From: Paenibacillus silvestris
Lineage (GTDB): Bacteria; Bacillota; Bacilli; Paenibacillales; NBRC-103111
Assembly (NCBI RefSeq): GCF_009882985.1
Contig: NZ_WTUZ01000039.1
Coordinates: 558,001 to 622,000, forward strand
Length of the DNA stretch: 64,000 bases
Reading direction: 5' to 3'
Position numbers and translations under genes: made by a program
Shown here: positions 26,054 through 35,458 of the stretch, piece by piece
Layout of the letters: each line of letters starts with the position of its first letter
Position numbering within the stretch: position 1 is the stretch's first letter
Notes under the pieces: generated by a model
Databases searched by the model: none
What the model saw: only the letters and a program-made list of their open reading frames with translations
Told to the model about the DNA's origin: nothing

Positions 26054-26088
26054 TTTCTATTCCTTCTTTCGTGAATTTGTAGTTTGCG

Positions 26089-26113
26089 AACAGTTAACTA
26101 ACTGTTTAGTTAA
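26089..26113. promoter_or_regulatory. Overlapping TetR operator palindromes
   Basis: AACAGTT-AACT-AACTGTT (26089-26106) and TTAACTAA-CTGT-TTAGTTAA (26094-26113) overlap in the SDR/TetR intergenic region. Both have perfect arms and match the usual 16-20 bp TetR operator layout. Confidence 0.65.
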
Positions 26114-26198
26114 ATAATAAAACCTATCGAGTCGTTTGTCAACGTAATAATGCCCATGATATATTGTAGCTAAAATGAGGGTACAAGGAGGAACCGCC

Positions 26199-26780
26199 AT
26201 GCGCAACGCCGAAGCAACGCGGGAACGGATATTGGAGGCGGCTTTGGCGGAGTTCTCTGCCTATGGCATCGCAGGCGCACGAGTCGATCGTATTGCCAAG
26301 ACAGCCGGATGCAACAAAAACTTGATCTACATCTATTTCGAGAGCAAAGAGAAGCTGTTCACCACCACACTTCAGAAACATCTCATGCGTGTCTATGAGG
26401 AATTAGTTTTCACACCTGAGGACCTCTCAGGTTATGCGGAGCGCGTATTCGACTTTACGATGTCGAACCCGGATTTGATGCGGCTTATGACATGGTCAAG
26501 CCTGGAACAACGAGCAGAAAGCCCTGCTGAACGATATGAGGTTCATGGCAAGAAGACTCAGGCGCTGCAGAAGGCACAAAGCGATGGCAAGGTGGGAGCG
26601 AGCTTCTCACCGGGTTTTCTTCTGACGGCGATCATGACGCTAGCTACAGCTTGGACCGCGACGAACCCCTTTGGGCCATCGCTTCATCCAGAGGCTGCGG
26701 ACAATCCTGCTGAGCTAAAGGATGCAATTGCTAGAGCTGTTAGATTGATAGCCCAGGGTGACACGTTGTCTGGGAAATGA
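26199..26780 (+). CDS. TetR-family transcriptional regulator
   Basis: 193 residues from ATG 26199, preceded by AAGGAGG. The N-terminal helix-turn-helix (ATRERILEAALAEFSAYGIA, then VDRIAKTAGCNKNLIYIYFESKEKLF) is standard TetR. The C-terminal all-helical domain is a divergent ligand pocket (TetR_C, YcdC-like). It is divergent from the SDR gene, with operator palindromes at 26089-26113, and so is probably its repressor and self-repressor. Confidence 0.9.
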   Translation: MRNAEATRERILEAALAEFSAYGIAGARVDRIAKTAGCNKNLIYIYFESKEKLFTTTLQKHLMRVYEELVFTPEDLSGYAERVFDFTMSNPDLMRLMTWSSLEQRAESPAERYEVHGKKTQALQKAQSDGKVGASFSPGFLLTAIMTLATAWTATNPFGPSLHPEAADNPAELKDAIARAVRLIAQGDTLSGK

Positions 26781-26791
26781 TTTGATTTGAG

Positions 26792-26969
26792 GGAACTATA
26801 GCCCCCTATATCTCTGAAATGGCACAGTTTTCACGTTTAGGGGGAACTGCGTTCCGTTATTTTGCCCATTTCCCCTGAAAAAGCTGTCATGGAGCATAGA
26901 TTAGACCCTGTAGTTCCCCAGATTGTAGGAACAGCGCATTATTCTGCGAATAAGCGACTCAAGTTCCCT
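26792..26969. repeat. Modular intergenic repeat, family B, copy 1 (degenerate)
   Basis: About 178 bp with the ordered modules GGAACTATAGCCCC, GGGGAACTGCGTTCCGTTATTT, TTAGACCCTGTAGTTCCC (inverted) and AATAAGCGACTCAAGTTCCC. The same order is seen at 34572 and 56122. The interval 26781-27112 holds no convincing gene; 26970-27112 shows nothing recognisable. Confidence 0.6.
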
Positions 26970-27112
26970 CTCTTCGTGGACACGAATACAACGACTAACC
27001 AGACCGTCAGGAGAATTTACCCTGATGGTTTTCTTCATTTACCCGTTTGTGATATACATCAAAATGTAAGTATGATACTATATTCTGAATTTATCCGATT
27101 CTGCTAGGGGGA

Positions 27113-27748
27113 ATGTCTTTGATTAGTCTAGGTACATTAATTGCTTTTGGAGTTGTATCGCTTGGGATGGTTTGTTCTCCCGGACCTAATATGATTTACC
27201 TGATCTCGCGTTCGATATCGCAAGGTCGCAAAGCCGGCATGATTTCGTTAATGGGCGTTGTGCTCGGTTTCCTCGTATATCTGATTGCATCTATGGCGGG
27301 ACTAATCGCTATATTCAATACCGTGCCGATCATCTACACGGCAATGAAGTGGGCAGGTGCGGCTTACCTGCTTTGGCTGGCATGGAAGGCAATTAAACCA
27401 GGCTCCGCCTCTATACTTGAGCCTATCGTGCTCCCAATTGAGAAGCCAAGCAAATTGTTCCTGATGGGCTTTATAACCAATTTGCTTAACCCCAAAATCG
27501 CCGTATTGTACATTTCCCTTCTCCCACAATTTCAGGATCCAACTCAAGGCTCATTGTTCACACAGAGCGCGGTTCTAGGTCTAACGCAAATCGTAATTAG
27601 CTTTGCTGTGAATCTACTTATTGTTCTTACGGCAAGTAAAATTGCCAGCTGGTTCGGCGAGCGGCCGACATGGCTTAAGGCACAGCGCTTGGTGATGTCC
27701 GGAGTGTTAGCGGGACTTGCCGTTAAGCTGGCGATTCAGCGTCGATAA
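27113..27748 (+). CDS. LysE-family exporter
   Basis: About 211 residues, six transmembrane helices. SLGMVCSPGPNMIYLISRSISQGRKAG contains the LysE/RhtB signature with the conserved PGPN turn, and WAGAAYLLWLAWKAI is the usual central helix. Family members export amino acids or homoserine lactones. Start ambiguous: ATG 27113 directly abuts AGGGGG, whereas TTG 27119 has ideal spacing. It is a single gene. Confidence 0.87.
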   Translation: MSLISLGTLIAFGVVSLGMVCSPGPNMIYLISRSISQGRKAGMISLMGVVLGFLVYLIASMAGLIAIFNTVPIIYTAMKWAGAAYLLWLAWKAIKPGSASILEPIVLPIEKPSKLFLMGFITNLLNPKIAVLYISLLPQFQDPTQGSLFTQSAVLGLTQIVISFAVNLLIVLTASKIASWFGERPTWLKAQRLVMSGVLAGLAVKLAIQRR

Positions 27749-27815
27749 AGCGATCCTTCCAGCAAGGAATTCATGAGTCCTATAGCGAATTCTTAACTCG
27801 AAGGAGCGTGATCAT

Positions 27816-29069
27816 ATGATTAATAATTTGAACTGGGCTGGAAACTACAGGTATAACGCCACAGAACTGCATACTCCAGTAAAAGTAGAAGACGTGCAAG
27901 AATTGGTTGCTAGAAGTAAACAAATGAAGGTCCTCGGCACACGACATTCGTTTAATAGCATTGCCGATTGCACTGAAGATTTGCTTTCGCTGCAAAATCT
28001 GAATCGCGTGGTGGCATTAGACACCGTTAGCAATAAGGTAACGGTTGAAGCTGGAATCCGGTACGGCGAATTATGCGAGTATCTACATAAACATGGTTAT
28101 GCCATTCACAATTTGGCCTCCCTGCCGCACATCACTGTTGCTGGCGCATGTGCTACCGCTTCGCACGGATCTGGCGATCGAAATGGCAATCTTGCTACCA
28201 TCGTTGATTCGATAGAGATGGTTCATGCGAACGGGGAACTGGCCATATTCTCGCGTGAACAACAAAACATAGAAGGTGCGATCGTTGGGTTAGGAGGACT
28301 GGGAGTCGTCACTAGAATGACGCTGGATGTAATTCCAACCTTTCAAATCAGTCAGCATGTCTATGACAATCTTCCTTTCGAGCAATTGGAAGAGCACTTT
28401 GACGATATTTTTTCCCATGCGTATAGTGTTAGTTTGTTTACCGATTGGAGTAGCGACAATGTCAATCAAGTCTGGCTAAAGCAGAAAGTGACAGATCACA
28501 TCTCTAATCAGGCTGAACCTGAATTTTTTGGTGCTAAATTAGCGGACTCACCACGACATCCAGTGCCAGGGCATACGGCAGAGAATTGCAGTGAACAAAT
28601 GGGGATTCCGGGACCTTCTTACGAGAGATTGGCACACTTCCGCATGGACTTCACCCCGAGTGCTGGAGAAGAACTGCAAAGCGAGTATTTCGTGCCGCGC
28701 CATGCTGCTTATCAGGCCTTGTGTGCAATTAATGAGATCAGAGAGCAAATTTCGCCATTTCTATACATTTCTGAGGTTCGCACAATTGCAAAAGATGACC
28801 TGTGGATGAGTCCAAATTATCATCAGGATTCGGTCGCTATTCATTTCACATGGAAGCCGAATTGGGAAGCGGTCAAGCAAGTTCTGCCCGTTATCGAGAA
28901 GCAGCTTGCGCCTTTCCAGGCCCGTCCGCATTGGGCGAAACTGTTTACTATGCAGCCCGCAGTCCTGAAATCTCTATACGAGAAGCTGCCGGATTTCCAA
29001 GAAATGCTCCTTCGTTGTGATCCGCAAGGGAAGTTCCGAAATGACTTTTTAAACACCTATATTTATTGA
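27816..29069 (+). CDS. FAD-linked sugar/alditol oxidase (AldO/ALO family)
   Basis: 417 residues, start after GAAGGAG. The N-terminal FAD-binding domain contains KVLGTRHSFNSIAD and TVAGACATASHGSGDRNGNL, whose histidine and glycine motif is typical of flavin-linked alditol oxidases and sugar-lactone oxidases. The C-terminal ALO domain ends FRNDFLNTYI. It probably oxidises an alditol (such as xylitol) or an aldonolactone with O2. Its position just upstream of pentonate-oxidising genes suggests that it feeds that pathway. Substrate assignment is inferred. Confidence 0.83.
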   Translation: MINNLNWAGNYRYNATELHTPVKVEDVQELVARSKQMKVLGTRHSFNSIADCTEDLLSLQNLNRVVALDTVSNKVTVEAGIRYGELCEYLHKHGYAIHNLASLPHITVAGACATASHGSGDRNGNLATIVDSIEMVHANGELAIFSREQQNIEGAIVGLGGLGVVTRMTLDVIPTFQISQHVYDNLPFEQLEEHFDDIFSHAYSVSLFTDWSSDNVNQVWLKQKVTDHISNQAEPEFFGAKLADSPRHPVPGHTAENCSEQMGIPGPSYERLAHFRMDFTPSAGEELQSEYFVPRHAAYQALCAINEIREQISPFLYISEVRTIAKDDLWMSPNYHQDSVAIHFTWKPNWEAVKQVLPVIEKQLAPFQARPHWAKLFTMQPAVLKSLYEKLPDFQEMLLRCDPQGKFRNDFLNTYIY

Positions 29070-29149
29070 AAAAAGATATCCGATGACAAGTTCATCTTGC
29101 TTGAATGAGCGTTTAGGATTATTATGGATCTGTAGATAGAGGTGAGACC

Positions 29150-29914
29150 ATGCCTATTATTCAAGCGCTGGACAGAGCATTGAAAATTATGGACTTGTTC
29201 GACGAGTATACGACAGAACTTAAGATTACAGAAATCAGCGCAAGAATGGAGCTTCACAAAAGTACGGTACACTCCTTATTGAAAACGCTTCAGATGCACG
29301 GTTACATCAATCAGGATGCGGAGACTGGCAAGTATAAGCTAGGGCTTAAGCTTTTGGAAAAGGGACAATTGATGCTGCAAAGCTTGGACATCCGTACAGC
29401 CGCCCGCAAACACTTGGTTGCTTTGTCGGAACAAACAGGGCAAACAACCCATCTCGTGATTCTGGATGGGAAAGAAGGCGTATATTTGGATAAAGTCGAA
29501 GGGGAAAAAGCTGCGATTCGCTATTCCCGAATAGGGCGCAGAATTTCACTTCACAGCAGTGCAGTAGGCAAGGTCCTGGCAGCTTATAGAGCGAAGGATG
29601 AGGTCGATTCGCTCCTTCGGAATTACCAATTCTCCAAGATTACAGACGTGACGATTACGTCGAAAGATGCTTTCGTTAACGAGCTGAATCTGGTCAAGCA
29701 TCAGGGCTATTCCATTGACAACGAAGAGAACGAACCTGGCGTAAGATGTGCAGCGGCTCCTATTTTCGAGCATAATGGCTCGATTGTAGCAGCAATCAGT
29801 ATTTCAACATTAGTCTCAACGGTAGATGATTCATTGTTTAAGGCGTATATTGCGCTTCTCCAAAAGGAAGCAGAAGCAATTTCGCTCACCCTGGGGTTTC
29901 GGCACGTTTTGTAA
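29150..29914 (+). CDS. IclR-family transcriptional regulator
   Basis: 254 residues, start after AGAGGTGAG. N-terminal winged helix (ALDRALKIMDLFDEY, then LKITEISARMELHKSTVHSLLKTLQMHGY) and a C-terminal IclR effector domain (LVILDGKEGVYLDKVEGEKA, RISLHSSAVGKVLAAY, DNEENEPGVRCAAAPIFEHNG). KdgR-like members sense 2-keto-3-deoxy sugar acids, which fits the next genes. A perfect 17-bp palindrome (29961-29977) between this gene and the dehydratase is its likely operator. Confidence 0.9.
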   Translation: MPIIQALDRALKIMDLFDEYTTELKITEISARMELHKSTVHSLLKTLQMHGYINQDAETGKYKLGLKLLEKGQLMLQSLDIRTAARKHLVALSEQTGQTTHLVILDGKEGVYLDKVEGEKAAIRYSRIGRRISLHSSAVGKVLAAYRAKDEVDSLLRNYQFSKITDVTITSKDAFVNELNLVKHQGYSIDNEENEPGVRCAAAPIFEHNGSIVAAISISTLVSTVDDSLFKAYIALLQKEAEAISLTLGFRHVL

Positions 29915-29960
29915 AGCATGTCGAGTCCAGGCATTTTTTTCGTCTGTATTATAGAACGCT

Positions 29961-29977
29961 GTTTTATAATATAAAAC
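29961..29977 (+). promoter_or_regulatory. Palindromic operator candidate before the pentonate operon
   Basis: GTTTTATA-A-TATAAAAC is a perfect 17-bp palindrome that contains a TATAAT -10-like hexamer (29965-29970), 23 bp before the start codon. It fits repression by the IclR protein encoded just upstream. Confidence 0.55.
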
Positions 29978-29999
29978 AAATTAGAAGGAGTGAACAAAA

Positions 30000-30881
30000 A
30001 TGAGAATTATTCGTTTTGAAAAGGAAGGGTCTGCACAGTTAGCTGCTGTTAATGATCAAGATCAAATTTTTGCGCTGCAGCAAAGCGATTTTTTAGCACT
30101 GATTCATGAAGCTGATCGGTTGGAGATTACACCGCTCGAATTGGTTTCCAAAGCGATTGAAGGCATTGAAGCGTTGCATGATCAAATTGATCAGCTTCAG
30201 CTTCTGGTTCCCATCGAGGCTCCGGAAGTATGGGCAGCAGGGGTTACCTATGAGCGAAGCCGCGATGCGCGCAACTATGAAGCCACGGAAGGCAGGCTGG
30301 ATGCTTCCACTTTTTATGATAAAGTTTATGATGCTGTCCGCCCGGAAATCTTTTTCAAGTCAACAGCGGCGCGGACGGTTGGCCCTGGCGGCGAAGTACA
30401 GCTGCGAAGCGATTCCGTTTGGCAGGTGCCAGAACCGGAGTTAGGTCTTGTTCTCAGCGCCGCAGGAAAAATTATCGGATACACCATTGGCAATGATATG
30501 AGCTGCCGAGATATTGAAGGCGAGAATCCGCTTTATCTGCCTCAAGCCAAGGTATGGAAGCGTTCATGTTCCATAGGACCTGCAATTCGCTTAGCCGAAG
30601 CGGTAGATAATCCTTATAACTTCCAAATTACAAGCCATATCTATCGTGACGGGGAAAAGGCCGTTGAGGGAACGGCGAATACCAATCAACTCAAACGCAA
30701 ACTCGAGGAACTGACGGAATATTTGATTCGGGATAATGAGTTGTTTGAAGGTACCGTTTTGCTGACTGGAACGTGTATTGTGCCTCCTAACGAATTTACA
30801 CTTGCTCACGGTGACAGAATTGAAATTGAGATCACGGGTATTGGGACACTTGTTAATCATGTTGTAAGCGCTGGTAACTAA
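30000..30881 (+). CDS. FAH-family 2-keto-3-deoxy-pentonate dehydratase
   Basis: 293 residues, start after AAGGAG. The fumarylacetoacetate-hydrolase-like catalytic domain occupies the C-terminal two thirds. [18 protein letters not shown] and [16 protein letters not shown] match enzymes that dehydrate 2-keto-3-deoxy-D-arabinonate/xylonate, and the metal ligands are visible in [10 protein letters not shown] (E-x-E) and [10 protein letters not shown] (D). The product would be 2-oxoglutarate semialdehyde, the substrate of the next enzyme. Identity rests on motifs and gene context. Confidence 0.82.
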   Translation: MRIIRFEKEGSAQLAAVNDQDQIFALQQSDFLALIHEADRLEITPLELVSKAIEGIEALHDQIDQLQLLVPIEAPEVWAAGVTYERSRDARNYEATEGRLDASTFYDKVYDAVRPEIFFKSTAARTVGPGGEVQLRSDSVWQVPEPELGLVLSAAGKIIGYTIGNDMSCRDIEGENPLYLPQAKVWKRSCSIGPAIRLAEAVDNPYNFQITSHIYRDGEKAVEGTANTNQLKRKLEELTEYLIRDNELFEGTVLLTGTCIVPPNEFTLAHGDRIEIEITGIGTLVNHVVSAGN

Positions 30882-30922
30882 TTTCGACTTATAAAAAAAC
30901 ATATCTTGTAGGAGGAATAAAC

Positions 30923-32392
30923 ATGACATCCAAATTTGTTGGCGGACAAACGTATTTGAATTATTTCAACGGGGAATGGCAGGCTGCTGGCACTGGGCAA
31001 ACCGTACCGAGCATTAATCCAGCTAGAAAGAGCGAAGTCGTCGGTTATGTGCAGTCGTCGTCATTGGAGGATTTGAACCAGGCAGTAGCATCCGCCAAAT
31101 CGGCGCAGCAAGGTTGGAGAAAGCTGTCCGGGGCGGCAAGAGGCGACTATCTGTTTAAAGCAGCCAATGTGCTTGAGAGTCGCATCGATGAAATTGCGGA
31201 GAGCATGACGCGTGAAATGGGCAAAACACTGCCAGAAGCAAAGGGTGAAACAGCAAGAGGCGTAGCCATCCTGCGCTACTACGCTGGCGAAGGAATGCGG
31301 AAAATCGGCGACGTCATACCCTCGACAGATAGCGAAGCGCTGATGTTTACGACGCGTGTGCCGCTTGGCGTTGTCGGCGTTATTTCACCTTGGAATTTCC
31401 CCGTTGCTATTCCAATTTGGAAAATGGCGCCATCCTTAATCTACGGCAATGCCGTTGTGCTGAAGCCTGCTCAGGAGACGGCCGTAACGGCTGCCAAAAT
31501 CGTGGAATGCTTCGCAGAAGCGGGACTTCCAGCCGGGGTGTTAAACTTGGTAACCGGCAGCGGAGCCGTTATCGGGCAAGGTCTTGCCGAGCATCCGGAT
31601 GTGAACGGAATTACATTTACCGGCTCTAATCAGGTTGGCAAACGAGTCGGGCAAGCGGCACTAGCTAGAGGAGCGAAATACCAGCTCGAGATGGGCGGGA
31701 AAAATCCGATCCTTATCGCTGCGGATGCTGATCTAGATTTGGCTGTTGATGCGACAATTAGCGGAGGCATCCGTTCGACAGGTCAGAAATGTACGGCAAC
31801 AAGCCGTGTCATTGTGATGAGCGAGGTTTATGAAGCTTTTAAAGAGAAGCTGCTGAGCAAATTAAAAGGCTTGACCGTAGGTCACGGTCTAGATGCCGGA
31901 ACATGGCTGGGTCCATGCGCAAACGAAAATCAACTCAAAACCGTGCAATCGTACATTCAAAAAGGGATAGAGGAAGGTGCTGAGCTGTTGTTCGGCGGTT
32001 CATCCCCAGACCACCCGGATCTGGCCGAAGGCTTTTATATTCAGCCTACCGTCTTCGATAAAGTCACACCGGAAATGGCGATAGCCCGGGAAGAGATCTT
32101 CGGACCTGTTCTTGCCCTTATTCAGGTGAACTCTATGGAACAAGCCATTCAGGTGGCTAATGATTCGGACTTTGGCTTGAGCGCTTCTATTTATACGCAA
32201 AATATAGGCAATATTCTATCGTTTATTCAAGATATGGATGCTGGTTTAGTGAGAATTAATTCCGAGACAGCCGGTGTGGAGCTGCAGGCTCCGTTCGGTG
32301 GTATGAAGCAGTCCAGCTCTCATTCGCGTGAGCAAGGGCAGGCGGCTATCGAATTTTTCACCTCGATCAAAACTGTGTTTCTCAAAGCGTAG
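30923..32392 (+). CDS. Aldehyde dehydrogenase, likely 2-oxoglutarate semialdehyde dehydrogenase
   Basis: 489 residues, start after AGGAGG. NAD(P)-dependent aldehyde dehydrogenase superfamily: [27 protein letters not shown], the catalytic Glu in [10 protein letters not shown] and Cys in [11 protein letters not shown], and [10 protein letters not shown]. Its place between a pentonate-type dehydratase and a xylonate-type dehydratase points to oxidation of 2-oxoglutarate semialdehyde to 2-oxoglutarate. The family alone would not fix the substrate. Confidence 0.87.
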   Translation: MTSKFVGGQTYLNYFNGEWQAAGTGQTVPSINPARKSEVVGYVQSSSLEDLNQAVASAKSAQQGWRKLSGAARGDYLFKAANVLESRIDEIAESMTREMGKTLPEAKGETARGVAILRYYAGEGMRKIGDVIPSTDSEALMFTTRVPLGVVGVISPWNFPVAIPIWKMAPSLIYGNAVVLKPAQETAVTAAKIVECFAEAGLPAGVLNLVTGSGAVIGQGLAEHPDVNGITFTGSNQVGKRVGQAALARGAKYQLEMGGKNPILIAADADLDLAVDATISGGIRSTGQKCTATSRVIVMSEVYEAFKEKLLSKLKGLTVGHGLDAGTWLGPCANENQLKTVQSYIQKGIEEGAELLFGGSSPDHPDLAEGFYIQPTVFDKVTPEMAIAREEIFGPVLALIQVNSMEQAIQVANDSDFGLSASIYTQNIGNILSFIQDMDAGLVRINSETAGVELQAPFGGMKQSSSHSREQGQAAIEFFTSIKTVFLKA

Positions 32393-32431
32393 CTCCTTGC
32401 TAGGATGCCTGATTCGGAAGGGTGAAGGTTG

Positions 32432-34414
32432 ATGACAGAGCAATTAAAGTCGATTATGATCAATGAAAATAACGATTTGTATACGATTCATACACATGCA
32501 CAAGGCCCCACAGGCTCATTGCCATTAACGAAAGAAATGTTACTGCATGCTCCGAGCGGAGAGCTGTTCGGTCTTACCCAAAATGTGGGGATGGGGTGGA
32601 AGCCATCTCGCCTGAAGGGGAAGCAGTACCTTTTGCTGAGCACGCAAGGCGGCATTCGTAAAGAGGACGGCAGTCCCGTTGCTCTGGGCTACCATACCGG
32701 CCACTGGGAGGTTGGCCTGTTGACGCAAGCTGCTGCCGAGGTGATTACAGAAAGCGGCGGGGTTCCTTTCGCTGGTTATGTGAGCGACCCTTGCGACGGC
32801 AGGTCTCAGGGGACGGAAGGTATGTTTGATTCTCTTCCTTATCGCAATGATGCAGCGATCGTATTCCGTCGTCTCATCCGCTCGTTGCCGACACGCAAAG
32901 GTGTCCTCGGTGTGGCAACCTGCGATAAAGGACTGCCAGCGATGATGATCGCACTGGCTGGTATGCATGAACTCCCATGCGTAATCGTGCCTGGGGGAGT
33001 GACGTTGCCCCCGACGGAAGGTGAGGACGCTGGCAAAATCCAAACCATTGGCGCCAGGTATGCAAATGGCGAACTAAGCCTTGAGGATGCTGCTGATCTA
33101 GGCTGCCGGGCTTGCGCAACACCAGGCGGAGGCTGCCAATTTCTCGGCACAGCAGCCACTTCGCAGGTGGTTGCAGAAGCCATGGGCATGACGGTGCCTC
33201 ATGCTGCGCTGGCCCCATCCGGTCAGCCCGTATGGGAGGAGATGGCTAGGCAATCGGCACGCGCAATGATGACGCTGGAGGAAAAAGGCCTTCGGATGAA
33301 GGATATTCTGACGGAAGAGTCTATCCATAATGCCATGGTTGTTCATGCTGCTTTTGGAGGATCGACAAACTTGCTGCTGCATATTCCTGCTTTCGCGCAT
33401 GCGGCAGGGCTGCCGGTCCCGACCGTTCAAGATTGGATACGCGTGAATAAAAGCGTGCCAAGGTTAGTCAGCGTTCTACCTAACGGTCCAGAGTATCATC
33501 CGACTGTGAGGGTGTTTTTGGCTGGCGGTGTGCCAGAAGTGATGCTGCATCTTCGCCGTTTGGGCGTACTGAAGGAAAATGCATTGACCGTAACGGGCGA
33601 AACGCTAGGGACTGTACTGGATTGGTGGGAATCGAGCGAGCGTCGCCACAAAATGCGGAGCCTTCTTATGGAAATGGACGGCATAGATCCCGATCAGGTC
33701 ATTATGAGTCCGGAGCGTGCCAAAGAAAGAGGACTGACCTCGACGGTAACATTTCCGATGGGGAACCTGGCTCCGGAAGGATCAGTCATCAAATCAACCG
33801 CGATTGATCCGACAACCGTTGGAGAAGACGGTATTTACCGCCATAGGGGTAAAGCCAAGGTGTTTACCTCGGAGAAAGCGGCTATCACGGCAATCAAGAA
33901 CGGCGGCATTGTGGCCGGGGATGTTATGGCGTTAATCGGGCGAGGACCCTCGGGTACGGGGATGGAGGAGACGTATCAGTTAACCTCGGCGCTGAAACAT
34001 CTGCCGTTCGGTAAATACGTGTCGCTCATTACGGATGCGCGGTTTTCGGGGGTATCCACAGGCGCTTGCATCGGCCACGTTGGACCTGAGGCGCTAGCTG
34101 GCGGGCCGATTGGTAAGCTGCGGGATGGTGATACCATCGACATCGTCGTGGATCGCAACAGTTTGGAAGGCACGATCCATTTTCTGGGCGATGGTGACGT
34201 AGTGCTTACTCCGGATGAAGGAGCGCTTGTGCTTGCTGCTCGAGAGCCCCATCCCGAGCTCGCCGCAGATCCAAGACTTCCTGACGATACGAAATTATGG
34301 GCAGCTTTGCAGGCTGTCAGCGGTGGGACTTGGGCAGGAAGCGTTTATGATGTGGAGCGGATTATCGCTGTTTTGGAAGCGGGTAAGAAAGCCTTGGCTG
34401 AGCAGAGTGTTTAG
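32432..34414 (+). CDS. IlvD/Edd-family dehydratase, YjhG/YagF type (D-xylonate dehydratase)
   Basis: 660 residues from ATG 32432 (TTG 32429 also in frame). Fe-S cluster cysteines are visible in [20 protein letters not shown] and [14 protein letters not shown], and the family motif [21 protein letters not shown] near the C-terminus. The length and the N-terminal layout match E. coli YjhG/YagF (about 655 residues), which dehydrate D-xylonate, rather than shorter IlvD (about 560). It is the last gene of the operon and provides 2-keto-3-deoxyxylonate for the FAH-family enzyme. Confidence 0.87.
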   Translation: MTEQLKSIMINENNDLYTIHTHAQGPTGSLPLTKEMLLHAPSGELFGLTQNVGMGWKPSRLKGKQYLLLSTQGGIRKEDGSPVALGYHTGHWEVGLLTQAAAEVITESGGVPFAGYVSDPCDGRSQGTEGMFDSLPYRNDAAIVFRRLIRSLPTRKGVLGVATCDKGLPAMMIALAGMHELPCVIVPGGVTLPPTEGEDAGKIQTIGARYANGELSLEDAADLGCRACATPGGGCQFLGTAATSQVVAEAMGMTVPHAALAPSGQPVWEEMARQSARAMMTLEEKGLRMKDILTEESIHNAMVVHAAFGGSTNLLLHIPAFAHAAGLPVPTVQDWIRVNKSVPRLVSVLPNGPEYHPTVRVFLAGGVPEVMLHLRRLGVLKENALTVTGETLGTVLDWWESSERRHKMRSLLMEMDGIDPDQVIMSPERAKERGLTSTVTFPMGNLAPEGSVIKSTAIDPTTVGEDGIYRHRGKAKVFTSEKAAITAIKNGGIVAGDVMALIGRGPSGTGMEETYQLTSALKHLPFGKYVSLITDARFSGVSTGACIGHVGPEALAGGPIGKLRDGDTIDIVVDRNSLEGTIHFLGDGDVVLTPDEGALVLAAREPHPELAADPRLPDDTKLWAALQAVSGGTWAGSVYDVERIIAVLEAGKKALAEQSV

Positions 34415-34445
34415 GCGATTATGACAGCTTCATAGATTGGTTAAG

Positions 34446-34482
34446 GCAGTTCTGTTGATGTATTCGACAGGACTGCTTTTTT
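34446..34482 (+). terminator. Terminator of the pentonate operon
   Basis: GCAGTTCTGT (34446-34455) pairs with ACAGGACTGC (34467-34476, one wobble) and is followed by six T residues. Confidence 0.85.
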
Positions 34483-34571
34483 ACTGGTTTTTGGGGAGGC
34501 GGGGAAGTGGCGAATGTGAGGGATTATGGGGAGGAAAGTAGCGAGCGTGTGAGAAATTGTGGGAAACTTGA

Positions 34572-34754
34572 GGAACTACAGGGCGCTATTTCAGCAATTA
34601 TTGGACAATTGGCCAGGGAAGGGGAACTATGATCCGTTATTTCGTCATTCTGGAGGTCATTTGGGACGAAGGGGGCAAAATAAGACCCTGTAGTTACCTT
34701 GTCCCCGCCGAAGGAGCGTTTTTTACTAAAATAAGGGAATGGAGTTCCCTTATT
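34572..34754. repeat. Modular intergenic repeat, family B, copy 2
   Basis: 183 bp with modules GGAACTACAGGGCGCTATTT, GGGGAACTATGATCCGTTAT, AAATAAGACCCTGTAGTTAC (inverted) and AAATAAGGGAATGGAGTTCCC. It has the same length and order as the copy at 56122-56304. No coding potential seen. Confidence 0.75.
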
Positions 34755-34819
34755 CATTGCGGTGCCTCCGGGGGAGGGGCATCGATTAAGTATTTTTGAA
34801 GAATCATCTAAAAACAAGA

Positions 34820-34875
34820 TTGAAATCGCTTACGATTTGATCTATAATCAAACTAATATCACTAGTAATACTAGT
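34820..34875 (+). promoter_or_regulatory. Promoter with cre-like site and ACTAGT palindrome upstream of the CE15 gene
   Basis: TTGAAA (34820-34825), 17-bp spacer, TATAAT (34843-34848). TGAAATCGCTTACG (34821-34834) matches the CcpA cre consensus TGWNANCGNTNWCA at 13 of 14 positions. Twelve bases after the -10 lies the 15-bp palindrome ACTAGTAATACTAGT (34861-34875). The promoter at 39988 has the same three-part design. Confidence 0.75.
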
Positions 34876-34919
34876 TATATAAAACGAAAACAATTTACGA
34901 CTATGGAGGGAAGGAGGGC

Positions 34920-35075
34920 ATCATTTCTTGGGTCAAGGACAATATGGAATCACCTTGAATTTGGTGAGCAGTTTTTCATTCCGATTATACTGGCCCGCCT
35001 CGAGCTACACTTGGAGTCGTTCAAGAAGAGATTCCGGACCATCCTGTGTACGTCAACACGGGGGATATCAAATAA
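34920..35075 (+). pseudogene. Possible decayed coding remnant
   Basis: One frame reads IISWVKDNMESP, two stops close together, then AVFHSDYTGPPRATL and GVVQEEIPDHPVYVNTGDIK before a TAA at 35073-35075. The composition looks protein-like, but no family was recognised and no intact start is visible. It lies inside the long leader of the CE15 gene and may simply be non-coding. Confidence 0.2.
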
Positions 35076-35129
35076 GCGCCAACTTTTGTTTTTGAATGGA
35101 AGCGATTTCAAAATGAGGGGCTGCTAGCT

Positions 35130-35458
35130 ACTTTTATGATGGATTGTAGCAAACGCTCGTACTTAGCTCACTATTACAATTTTCCTTATAATCGACCTTA
35201 CACACTCGCAGAATCGCCTATACGCACTCACATACAACCACTCGCAGAATCACCTTTAAGCACTCACATAACACGCTTGCAGAATCACCTTTAAGCACTC
35301 ACATACACACTCGCAAAATCAATCTCCCACACTAACTCGCATAAGCTCACTACTACGCTTACTAGCGCACTCTTACATACACTCACTAACTAACACCCAC
35401 CAAGACGTTTCTCACACTAGCTCTGATATGCACACTCACAAAAATTGGAGGAAGCTGC
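35130..35458 (+). promoter_or_regulatory. Long C-rich, G-poor 5' leader of the CE15 gene (candidate rut region)
   Basis: By hand count, G makes up about 8% of bases 35161-35400, while C is above 30%. The RNA would be nearly unstructured and rich in CA and YC dinucleotides. This is the composition expected of Rho-utilisation sequences. The start site inferred from 34843 would give a leader of about 600 nt. A proper AATTGGAGG ribosome site lies at its end. Confidence 0.5.
35208..35305 (+). repeat. Tandem repeat, about 35-36 bp, three copies
   Basis: The unit GCAGAATCACCTTTAAGCAC plus TCACATA starts at 35208 (variant), 35244 and 35279. The second and third copies share 27 identical bases. Related CACTCGCA and ACTCAC fragments continue to about 35440. 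Confidence 0.75.

Noticed and set aside
26862-27107. 81-codon frame on the + strand
   Set aside because: It lies inside the family B repeat and has no family resemblance or good ribosome site.
34762-35127. Open frame of 121 codons on the + strand before the CE15 gene
   Set aside because: No convincing ribosome site or domain, atypical composition, and it runs through the inferred promoter and palindrome at 34820-34875.
35208-35305. CRISPR array suggested by the roughly 35-bp repeat spacing
   Set aside because: The repeats are tandem, without unique spacers, and AC-rich, and no cas genes are present.
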